Source of the DNA: Bradyrhizobium manausense
GTDB taxonomy: Bacteria > Pseudomonadota > Alphaproteobacteria > Rhizobiales > Xanthobacteraceae
Length of the DNA stretch: 64,000 nt
Reading direction: 5' to 3'
NCBI RefSeq assembly: GCF_018130615.1
Contig: NZ_JAFCKB010000013.1
Location: 124,001-188,000 of the forward strand
Part shown: piece after piece, positions 9,758 through 16,168 of the stretch
Layout: the number at the start of each line of letters is the position of its first letter
Position numbering within the stretch: the first letter of the stretch is position 1
Notes under the pieces: generated by a model
Databases searched by the model: none
What the model was told of the DNA's origin: nothing
Seen by the model: the letters and a program-made list of their open reading frames with translations, nothing else
Made by a program: the position numbers and the translations under genes

Positions 9758-10543
9758 ATGCCGAAATTCGCCGCCAATCTCACCATGCTCTTCAACGAGA
9801 TGCCGTTCATCGACCGCTTCGCTGCGGCGAAGGCGGCGGGCTTTGCCGGGGTCGAATATCTCTTTCCCTATGATTTCGACAAGGCGCAGTTGCGGGAGCA
9901 GCTGGAGGCCCACGGCCTGAAGCAGGTGCTGCATAATCTGCCGGCCGGAAACTGGGCCGGCGGCGAGCGCGGCATCGCGATCCTGCCCGATCGCACAGAC
10001 GAATTCCGCGACGGAGTGTTCCGCGCCATCGCCTATGCCAAGGCGCTCGATTGCGAGCAGCTCAATTGCCTCGTCGGCATCGCGCCTGTTGATGCCGATC
10101 CGCGGGAACTGCAGGAGACGCTGGTTGGAAACCTGCGCTTCGCGGCCTCGACGCTGGCGCGCGAGAACATCAAGCTGCTGGTCGAGCCGATCAACACGCT
10201 CGACATTCCCGGCTTCTTCCTCAACGGCACCGAGCAGGCGGTGCAACTGATCTCCGAGGTGCGCTCCAACAATCTGTTCGTCCAGTACGACATCTATCAC
10301 ATGCAGATCATGGAGGGCGATCTCGCCCGCACTATGCAGGAATATCTGCCGCAGATCGCGCACATCCAGCTCGCCGACAATCCCGGCCGCCACGAGCCGG
10401 GTACGGGTGAGATCAACTATCCGTTCCTGTTCCGCCATCTCGATGCGATCGGCTATCGCGGCTGGATCGGCTGCGAATACAAGCCGCGGACCACGACGCT
10501 GGAAGGCCTGTCCTGGCACGCCGCGCAGACTTTTGAGACCTGA
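9758..10543 (+). CDS. hyi: hydroxypyruvate isomerase
   Basis: A 261-residue xylose-isomerase-like TIM-barrel protein interconverting hydroxypyruvate and tartronate semialdehyde. It starts MPKFAANLTMLFNEMPFIDR, typical of Hyi. Metal-site glutamates appear in LLVEPINTLDIPGFFL and WIGCEYKPR, with YDIYHMQIMEGD and HIQLADNPGRHEPGTGEINY between them. It sits 11 bp after gcl, evidently in one operon, and is separated from glxR by a repeat-containing spacer. The assignment is firm at family level, and the gcl context supports it. Confidence 0.93.
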   Translation: MPKFAANLTMLFNEMPFIDRFAAAKAAGFAGVEYLFPYDFDKAQLREQLEAHGLKQVLHNLPAGNWAGGERGIAILPDRTDEFRDGVFRAIAYAKALDCEQLNCLVGIAPVDADPRELQETLVGNLRFAASTLARENIKLLVEPINTLDIPGFFLNGTEQAVQLISEVRSNNLFVQYDIYHMQIMEGDLARTMQEYLPQIAHIQLADNPGRHEPGTGEINYPFLFRHLDAIGYRGWIGCEYKPRTTTLEGLSWHAAQTFET

Positions 10544-10568
10544 GAAATCAGCCACGACGACGGCGCGC

Positions 10569-10705
10569 TCCCTCTCCCGCTTGCGGAGAGGGGTTGGGGA
10601 GAGGGTGTCTCCGCGACAGGATTCGGGAGATGCGGTGAAAATCCCTGGACGGATGAAGCCCTCACCCGGTGCTTCGCACCGACCTCTCCCGCAAGCGGGA
10701 GAGGC
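10569..10705. repeat. GC-rich palindromic intergenic element (family A, copy 2)
   Basis: It lies inside the gcl-hyi-glxR operon. The left end CCCTCTCCCGCTTGCGGAGAGG and the right end CCTCTCCCGCAAGCGGGAGAGG are each self-complementary, with ACCCGGTGCTTCGCACCG between them. It is related to the element at 4821-4984. Transcription probably continues through it, or it sets the level of glxR mRNA. Confidence 0.65.
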
Positions 10706-10757
10706 GCGCCGAGCGCGTGGATGAAACTTCGCCAACGCAAGTGAGAGAAAATCAGAC

Positions 10758-11645
10758 ATGATCGACATCGGCTTCATCGGACTTGGCACCATGGGACGGC
10801 CGATGGCCGGCCACCTTCTGGCTGCAGGCCATCGCGCTCTCCTTCATGACGTCGCGCCGGTCCCGCCGGAGCTGGTCGCGGCGGGCGGGGTCGCCTGCAA
10901 GTCGGCCAAGGAGGTCGCGGAGGAGGCGGACGCCGTCATCATCATGGTGCCGGATACGCCTCATGTGGAGGCCGTGCTGTTCGGAAAGGACGGCGTTGCG
11001 GGCGGTATCTCCAAAGGCAAGATCGTGATCGACATGAGCTCGATCTCGCCGTTGGCGACGAAAGAATTTGCGAAGAAGATCGAGGCGCTGGGCGCGGACT
11101 ATCTCGATGCGCCGGTGTCGGGTGGCGAGGTCGGCGCCAAGGCGGCGAGCCTCACCATCATGGTCGGCGGTCCCGAGCGGGCCTTCAACACCATGAAGCC
11201 GATCTTCGACAGGATGGGCAAGAACATCACCCATGTCGGCGCCAATGGCGACGGTCAGACGACGAAAGTCGCCAACCAGATCATCGTCGCGCTGACGATC
11301 GAGGCGGTGAGCGAGGCGCTGTTGTTCGCTTCCAAAGCGGGTGCCGATCCAGCGCTGGTGCGCAAGGCGCTGATGGGCGGCTTTGCCTCGTCGCGGATCC
11401 TCGAAGTGCATGGCGAGCGCATGGTGAAGCGCAATTTCGATCCCGGTTTCCGCATCGAGCTGCACCAGAAGGATCTCAACCTCGCGCTCGAAGGTGCGCG
11501 TTCGCTCGGCCTGTCGCTGCCGAGTACGGCGGTGGCGCAGCAATTGTTCTCGTCCTGCACTGCGCATGGCGGCAAAGGCTGGGATCATTCGGCGATGGTG
11601 CGTGCGCTGGAACTGATGGCCGACCACGAGATCGCCGCGGCCTGA
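10758..11645 (+). CDS. glxR: 2-hydroxy-3-oxopropionate (tartronate semialdehyde) reductase
   Basis: A 295-residue beta-hydroxyacid dehydrogenase reducing tartronate semialdehyde to D-glycerate with NAD(P)H. The N-terminal Rossmann motif is GFIGLGTMGRPMAGHLL, the substrate-binding signature is LDAPVSGGEVGAKAA, and the catalytic lysine lies in GDGQTTKVANQIIV. C-terminal GKGWDHSAMVRALE fits GarR/GlxR proteins. It is the third enzyme of the glyoxylate route after gcl and hyi, about 214 bp behind hyi. The name garR would be equally fitting by homology; context favours glxR. Confidence 0.92.
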   Translation: MIDIGFIGLGTMGRPMAGHLLAAGHRALLHDVAPVPPELVAAGGVACKSAKEVAEEADAVIIMVPDTPHVEAVLFGKDGVAGGISKGKIVIDMSSISPLATKEFAKKIEALGADYLDAPVSGGEVGAKAASLTIMVGGPERAFNTMKPIFDRMGKNITHVGANGDGQTTKVANQIIVALTIEAVSEALLFASKAGADPALVRKALMGGFASSRILEVHGERMVKRNFDPGFRIELHQKDLNLALEGARSLGLSLPSTAVAQQLFSSCTAHGGKGWDHSAMVRALELMADHEIAAA

Positions 11646-11664
11646 ACTGTTACGCGGTAACAGT
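11646..11664. promoter_or_regulatory. short perfect dyad after glxR
   Basis: ACTGTTAC-GCG-GTAACAGT, with 8-bp perfect arms, begins directly behind the glxR stop. It could be a weak terminator hairpin or an operator for the DUF1236 gene starting 93 bp later. There is no T-run. Confidence 0.4.
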
Positions 11665-11756
11665 CCCCAGTGTTGATATGCGTTTCATCATGCGGAACCG
11701 GAACAATGCTCCCGCTCCGCGGTTGATGGCGCATAACAACACTGGAGAGTGTGGAT

Positions 11757-12140
11757 ATGAAGACTCGTCTTGTGATTTCGTTCGCTGCGGCGTCGCTGCT
11801 GGCGTCGAGCGCGGCCTTTGCCCAGTCGACAACCGAAGAGGGGGCGCGGAACGGCGCGCGTGCGGGCGGCGACATCGGTGGTCCTGTTGGCGCGATGGTC
11901 GGCGGCACGGTCGGTGCAGCCGTCGGCGCCGGACTGGAGATTCCGAACGCTATTCTGGGTGGGATCCCGCGCGATGATTCCGTCGTGATCCATGAGCGCG
12001 TCGTCGTCGGCGAGCCGCTGCCTCCGACAGTGGTGCTCCGGCCTGTACCGAACTACACTGAGTACCGCTATGCGGTCGTGAACGATCGTCGCGTGATCGT
12101 CGAGCCGCGCACGCGCCGCGTCGTGAAGATCATCGACTGA
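11757..12140 (+). CDS. secreted DUF1236-type small protein with glycine-zipper segment
   Basis: A 127-residue protein with a clear signal peptide (MKTRLVISFAAASLLASSAA, cleavage after AFA). A glycine/alanine-rich stretch at about 30-70 (GGDIGGPVGAMVGGTVGAAV) resembles a membrane-inserting glycine zipper. The C-terminal half, with VVVGEPLPPTVVLRPVPNY and ending VVNDRRVIVEPRTRRVVKII, is the DUF1236 type common in Bradyrhizobium. The ATG at 11757 is preferred over the GTG at 11751 because GGAG at 11744-11747 is then well spaced. It is a periplasmic or envelope protein of unknown role. Confidence 0.8.
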   Translation: MKTRLVISFAAASLLASSAAFAQSTTEEGARNGARAGGDIGGPVGAMVGGTVGAAVGAGLEIPNAILGGIPRDDSVVIHERVVVGEPLPPTVVLRPVPNYTEYRYAVVNDRRVIVEPRTRRVVKIID

Positions 12141-12167
12141 TCGGCGCACGAAAGCGACCGGAAATAA

Positions 12168-12200
12168 ATGGCCTCGCGGAGCGACTCTCTGCGGGGCCAT
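12168..12200. terminator. hairpin between convergent genes
   Basis: The arms ATGGCCTCGCGGAG and CTCTGCGGGGCCAT form a 14-bp stem with two G-T pairs and a short loop, placed between the stop codons of the DUF1236 gene and the minus-strand decarboxylase subunit. There is no strong T-run, but position and symmetry suit a bidirectional terminator. Confidence 0.6.
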
Positions 12201-12218
12201 TGTCGTCAGTGACGGAGT

Positions 12219-12827
12219 TCAGAGCGGCTCGCGCACGCCGAGGCCGTGCATGAAGCGCTCGCGGATCTGCACCGGATCCCGGCGCGTGGTGCCGACCCCG
12301 GGCTTGTCGTCGATGCGCAGCGCGATCAGGCTGGGCTCGTCCGCTGCCATGGCTTGGTCGACCAGCCGCTCGAAATCCTCCTCGTCCGCAGCCCAGGCGC
12401 TGTTGGAGAGTCCCGAGCCCAAGGCAATCGCGACCAGATCGGCGACGCCAGATGCCGGCGTCGGCTGAGCGCCGGTAATCTGGTAGATGCCGTTGTCCAT
12501 CACGATCATGATGAGGTTCTTCGGCTTCAACGCCGCAATCGTCGAGAGTGCGCCGAGCTGCATCAGCAGCGAGCCGTCGCCCTCCAGCGCGAAGACGCGG
12601 CGGTCGGGCTGCGCCAGGGCGACGCCGAGCGCGATCGGGAAGGCCAGGCCCATGCTGCCGAGCATGTAAAAGTTCTGCGGGCGGTGGCCGGCGGCCCAGA
12701 GATCGAAATTGGTGTTGCCGATGCCGCCGATCACCGCTTCCTCGCGCTTGAGCCTGGCGATCAGGCGCGAGGTGACATCGAACCGGTTCATGACCTTGGT
12801 GTTACGGGCACTCATGGCGGGGCTCAC
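12219..12827 (-). CDS. ThDP-dependent decarboxylase beta subunit (sulfopyruvate decarboxylase ComE-like)
   Basis: A 202-residue half-enzyme with the C-terminal ThDP domain of the sulfopyruvate/phosphonopyruvate decarboxylase family. It has NFYMLGSMGLAFPIALGVAL, then EGDGSLLMQLGALSTIAALK and NLIMIVMDNGIYQ, the GDG...N cofactor motif. Its GTG start overlaps the stop of the alpha-subunit gene (GTGA); an ATG at 12815 is an alternative. Together the two genes encode what is one chain in phosphonopyruvate decarboxylase. The substrate could be sulfopyruvate, phosphonopyruvate or another 2-oxo acid; no coenzyme M or phosphonate genes are near. Confidence 0.8.
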   Translation of the reverse strand: MSPAMSARNTKVMNRFDVTSRLIARLKREEAVIGGIGNTNFDLWAAGHRPQNFYMLGSMGLAFPIALGVALAQPDRRVFALEGDGSLLMQLGALSTIAALKPKNLIMIVMDNGIYQITGAQPTPASGVADLVAIALGSGLSNSAWAADEEDFERLVDQAMAADEPSLIALRIDDKPGVGTTRRDPVQIRERFMHGLGVREPL

Positions 12828-13390
12828 TTGTCGAAGACCTTGCCGCCCGTGAGCAGCGGATTGAGGATCAGCGCCACCGGCGCCTGCGTCGTGACGGCCT
12901 GCTTGATCGAGCGGTCGGTGATGAATTCGAGTTCGTCGAGCCGGGTGATGGTGTGATGCTCGATCGCGAGCGAATCCAGCACCGGGCGCATGGTGCGGCA
13001 GACCAGCGACTGGCCATAGTTGAACTCGCCGAGCGTGCCGCGTTCGGAGACGAACATGATCAGCGGGATCTGATACGGCACCGCGAGCGAGGCGAGCGTG
13101 TTGGCGAGCGTTGCAAAGCCGGAAGTCTGCATCAGCACTGCGCCGCGTCGTCCGCCCATCCAGGCGCCCGAGACGATGCCGACAGCTTCTTCCTCGCGGG
13201 CGGTTGCAAAAGTCGTGAAGAAGGGATCTGCGTGCAAGCTCTTGATCAGCGGCGTGAGCACGCGGTCAGGCACGTAAGGGATGAGGCTGATCTCGTTCCG
13301 CTTCAGGGTTTGCAGTACGATGCTATGCCAGCTTCTGTCGCCCGACCCCGGTCCCGCCTGGGACGAGGTCTGCTGTTCCGCAATCGCCAT
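12824..13390 (-). CDS. ThDP-dependent decarboxylase alpha subunit (sulfopyruvate decarboxylase ComD-like)
   Basis: A 188-residue N-terminal pyrimidine-binding half. It has SLIPYVPDRVLTPLIKSL, then FATAREEEAVGIVSGAWMGG with the glutamate expected to activate ThDP, and LMQTSGFATLANTLASL. The start MAIAEQQTSS at 13390 is taken because the antisense extension beyond it overlaps the hydroxyacid dehydrogenase on the other strand and has no protein-like features. It is translationally coupled to the beta subunit. It diverges from the 2-hydroxyacid dehydrogenase at 13631, so the pair may make or consume the 2-oxo acid that the dehydrogenase handles. Confidence 0.8.
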   Translation of the reverse strand: MAIAEQQTSSQAGPGSGDRSWHSIVLQTLKRNEISLIPYVPDRVLTPLIKSLHADPFFTTFATAREEEAVGIVSGAWMGGRRGAVLMQTSGFATLANTLASLAVPYQIPLIMFVSERGTLGEFNYGQSLVCRTMRPVLDSLAIEHHTITRLDELEFITDRSIKQAVTTQAPVALILNPLLTGGKVFDK

Positions 13391-13630
13391 CGCGTTCTCC
13401 CTTTGCCGCGCATGCTTCTTCTTTGTCCGTCGCGGCAGTCTGCCGAACTTGACGGAGCGGGCGGGATTGTCAACATGTCCCGGCCGGTGCCGTGATCTGC
13501 GCCAGACGGCCTGCCGTGGCCGGCACCGCCATGTCATAAGCGGGATAACGAGAAACGGGAGGGACGCTAGGTGTGGAGCGCGCATTGCGCTGACCTTGCG
13601 GGCCTCCGCGAGAGAGCCGGAAGGGTCCTG

Positions 13631-14698
13631 ATGTCGGTCAACAGCAAGCGCGTCTTCTACGTCAAGTACCTGGCCAATCCGATCTATATCGATATCCTGA
13701 AGGCGCGGCCCGACGTCCGGCTCGACCGCATCGAGAACGAGAGTCCCGAGGATTTCTACGCGCCGATCCTGAGCGCAGCCCATGTCTACCAGATCGGCGC
13801 CGCCCGCGACGAGCTGGCACCGCATTTCCATGTCGATGCAGCCTTCCTGAAGTGCACGCCGAACCTGCTGCTGGTCTCCAGCAACGGCGCAGGCTTCGAC
13901 CCCGTCGACGTCGAGGCCTGCACCGATGCGGGCGTGCTGGTCGTCAACCAGTCCGGCGGTAATGCCCATTCCGTCGCTGAGCACGCTCTCGCGATGATGC
14001 TGACGCTGTCCAAGCGCATCATCCAGTCTGACCGCCGCCTGCGCCGTGAGCCCAACGTCAACCGCAACGAGCTCGTCGGTAACGAGGTCGAGCACAAGAC
14101 CGTCGGCATCGTTGGGCTCGGCAATGTCGGCCGCCGCATCGCCGCGCTGTGCAAGGGCCTGCTCGGCATGAAGGTGCTGGCCTACGATCCCTACCTCATA
14201 GCCGAGGTGATGGCCGAGCGGGGCGGCGAGAAGGTCGAGCTCGACGAGTTGCTGCGCCGTTCTGATTTCGTCTCGATCTCCTGCCCGCTCAACAAGGGCA
14301 GCCGCAACATGATCAGCGTGCGCGAGTTCGGCCTGATGCAGCCGCACGCCTACTTCATCACCACGGCGCGCGGCTTCATCCACGATGAGGACGCGTTGCT
14401 CCAGGCCTTGCGTGACAAGCGCATCGCCGGTGCGGGCCTCGATGTCTGGTCCAAGGAGCCGCCGCCGCCTGAGCATCCGCTGCTGCAATTCGACAACGTG
14501 CTGGCGAGCCCGCACACCGCCGGCGTCACGATCGAGGCGCGCCAGAACATGGGCCGCATCGCCGCTGAGCAGGTGCTGGAGACGCTCGACGGCAAACGGC
14601 CACCGCGCATCATCAATCCCGAGGTCTGGCCTGTTTATGCCGAGCGCTTCAAGCAGGCTTTTGGCGTCACGCCGGGGGAGGGGCGTGCGAAGCCCTGA
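13631..14698 (+). CDS. D-isomer-specific 2-hydroxyacid dehydrogenase
   Basis: A 355-residue NAD(P)-dependent dehydrogenase of the D-3-phosphoglycerate dehydrogenase/hydroxypyruvate reductase family. The Rossmann motif TVGIVGLGNVGRRIAAL lies at about 157-173. Catalytic residues are arginine in FITTARGFIHDEDAL, glutamate in LDVWSKEPPPPEHPL and histidine in LASPHTAGVT. The ATG at 13631 has GGAAGGGT ahead of it; the frame is open further up to 13571 without support. It is divergent from the split decarboxylase with a 240-bp intergenic region. The substrate is undetermined; a 2-oxo acid shared with the decarboxylase is an inference. Confidence 0.88.
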   Translation: MSVNSKRVFYVKYLANPIYIDILKARPDVRLDRIENESPEDFYAPILSAAHVYQIGAARDELAPHFHVDAAFLKCTPNLLLVSSNGAGFDPVDVEACTDAGVLVVNQSGGNAHSVAEHALAMMLTLSKRIIQSDRRLRREPNVNRNELVGNEVEHKTVGIVGLGNVGRRIAALCKGLLGMKVLAYDPYLIAEVMAERGGEKVELDELLRRSDFVSISCPLNKGSRNMISVREFGLMQPHAYFITTARGFIHDEDALLQALRDKRIAGAGLDVWSKEPPPPEHPLLQFDNVLASPHTAGVTIEARQNMGRIAAEQVLETLDGKRPPRIINPEVWPVYAERFKQAFGVTPGEGRAKP

Positions 14699-14798
14699 TC
14701 GCGCGCCGATCGCTGGTTACGAGGATGAAAACAGAAAGCGGCGGATTTTACCGATGACGTGAGTGAACGCGTATCACTTGTCCTGTAGATGACGGCCC

Positions 14799-15248
14799 AT
14801 GAGCATATATTCGATTGCGACGTCGGGACTTTCTGCGGCGAGTTTGCGCGTGAACGTGGCCGCGAGCAACATCGCCAATGTTCGCACGACCGGCCCGCTA
14901 CCTGCGTCGGGCGGATCGGGCACATCGGCTGCTGCGGGCAGCTCGAGCATTGCTCCGACGTTTCCCGCGGCTTACGTGCCATTGCGGGTCGATCAGGTCG
15001 ACCAATCGGGCGGGACGACGCCAGGTGGTACGATCGCGACCGTGTCGACAGTCTCGCCGAGCTATTCCGCGCAATCCGACCCAACCGCTCCCTTCGCGAA
15101 CCAGGACGGCCTTGTCGCGGCGCCGAACGTCGATCTCGCCAGCGAATTCGCTGAATTGGCGACCGCAAAGTACAGCTTCATCGCCAACGCCAAGGTCATT
15201 CAAGCTTACTCCGAGACGGAAAAGTCGCTCCTCGACATAACGACGTGA
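14799..15248 (+). CDS. solitary FlgC-like flagellar basal-body rod domain protein
   Basis: A 149-residue protein with the two conserved ends of the rod/hook family: N-terminal SIATSGLSAASLRVNVAASN followed by IANVRTTG, and C-terminal NVDLASEFAELATAKYSFIA with a KVIQAYSETEKSLLDI tail. The middle is low-complexity (GGSGTSAAAGSSS) and poorly conserved. No other flagellar gene is near. It could be an orphan rod protein of one of several flagellar systems or a repurposed paralogue. The ATG has only a weak ribosome site. Confidence 0.75.
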   Translation: MSIYSIATSGLSAASLRVNVAASNIANVRTTGPLPASGGSGTSAAAGSSSIAPTFPAAYVPLRVDQVDQSGGTTPGGTIATVSTVSPSYSAQSDPTAPFANQDGLVAAPNVDLASEFAELATAKYSFIANAKVIQAYSETEKSLLDITT

Positions 15249-15292
15249 AGGCGAGCCGCCGCCTGAATGGGCGGCGGGAACCTCACCGGGCT

Positions 15293-15306
15293 TTGATCCG
15301 CGTCAA
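15293..15306 (+). promoter_or_regulatory. FixK/FNR-type box
   Basis: TTGAT-CCGC-GTCAA matches the FNR/FixK2 consensus (TTGAT-N4-ATCAA) at 9 of 10 positions. A CTAAAT hexamer at 15328-15333 falls where the -10 would be for a class II promoter with the box centred at -41.5. The next gene is the 70-aa protein at 15369. Confidence 0.65.
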
Positions 15307-15368
15307 AATCTCCCTCCCTCGTCAGGCCTAAATGGGACTAGAGTGCTGCCGGCGCAGGAGAAGGTCCC

Positions 15369-15581
15369 ATGTCAACTTATGTCGTCAGGTTCATGAAGGA
15401 CGTGCTCGGCCAGTACGGCCGGCAGAGCGAGATCTGCCAGAGCACGCTTGAGATCGACGCCGCCGACGAGGACGAAGCGAGGGAACGGGCGAAGGCGAGG
15501 TTTTGCCAGGACCAGGCGTTGCATCACTGGTCGCTGCATGCCGACCGCATTCAGGTCAGACCGGCTGACTTTCCCTCCTAA
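15369..15581 (+). CDS. small hypothetical protein (70 aa), likely microaerobically controlled
   Basis: The protein starts MSTYVVRFMKDVLGQYGRQS and contains an acidic-to-basic helical stretch DAADEDEARERAKARF followed by CQDQALHHWSLHADRI. It has no signal peptide or membrane segment and is probably cytoplasmic. GGAGAAGG stands at 15357-15364, just before the ATG. The FixK-type box 63 bp upstream suggests induction under low oxygen. I do not recognise the family; the single-strand context and good ribosome site support a real gene. Confidence 0.7.
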   Translation: MSTYVVRFMKDVLGQYGRQSEICQSTLEIDAADEDEARERAKARFCQDQALHHWSLHADRIQVRPADFPS

Positions 15582-15584
15582 GGC

Positions 15585-16163
15585 TTAACGTCCGGGTGCC
15601 GTGAGTAATGGCGGCGCGGTGACGCCGGCGCCGAGCGAACGCTGCACCATGGCGGTATCCGACCAGCGGCCGTGCCGATAGGCGACACCGCAGAGCAGGC
15701 CGACCCGCGAAAATCCAAACTTCTCGTGCAATGCCAGCGAGGGCGCGTTGTCGGCATCGATATAACCGATTATCTGGCGGAAGCCGGCCGCCGCACAGGC
15801 GTCGATCAACTCCTGGAGTAGCAGCCGTCCGACGCCGCGGCTGAGATGCTCGTGGTGGACGTAAATCGAGTGCTTGGCCGTATAGCGATAGGCCGGGCGC
15901 TTGCGAAACAGCACTGCATAGGCATAGCCGACGACCTCGCCGCGATAGGTCGCGACCAGATGCGGCAGGCGGGTTTGCTTCAAGTTCTTGCGCCGGTCGC
16001 GCAGATCGTCGGGCTCCGGTGCACCAGTTCCCTCGACATCGCGTGGCACGCCATTGCGGACGTGATGGCGGTAGATCGCCAGCATCGCCTCGATGTCGCT
16101 CTCGCGTGACGACCGGACCAGGACCGGTTCGTCATCGGTGCGCGCAATCGCTGTTTCGGTCAT
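15585..16163 (-). CDS. GNAT-family N-acetyltransferase (phosphinothricin acetyltransferase-like)
   Basis: A 192-residue acetyl-CoA-dependent acyltransferase. VLVRSSRESDIEAMLAIYRH opens the fold, HSIYVHHEHLSRGVGRLLLQ carries the acetyl-CoA loop (R/Q-x-x-G-x-G/A type, here SRGVGR), and YIDADNAPSLALHEKFGFSR is the strand-helix characteristic of Pat/Bar-like enzymes. It starts 5 bp after the PLP decarboxylase stop, so it is co-transcribed and may acetylate the amine that enzyme produces or a related amino acid. The substrate is not deducible from sequence. Confidence 0.88.
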   Translation of the reverse strand: MTETAIARTDDEPVLVRSSRESDIEAMLAIYRHHVRNGVPRDVEGTGAPEPDDLRDRRKNLKQTRLPHLVATYRGEVVGYAYAVLFRKRPAYRYTAKHSIYVHHEHLSRGVGRLLLQELIDACAAAGFRQIIGYIDADNAPSLALHEKFGFSRVGLLCGVAYRHGRWSDTAMVQRSLGAGVTAPPLLTAPGR

Positions 16164-16168
16164 CGGAG

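Noticed and set aside
12824-14515. 563-residue minus-strand frame apparently fusing a novel domain to the decarboxylase alpha subunit
   Set aside because: The first 375 residues are antisense to the hydroxyacid dehydrogenase and intergenic DNA and have no domain character; the real start is the ATG at 13390.
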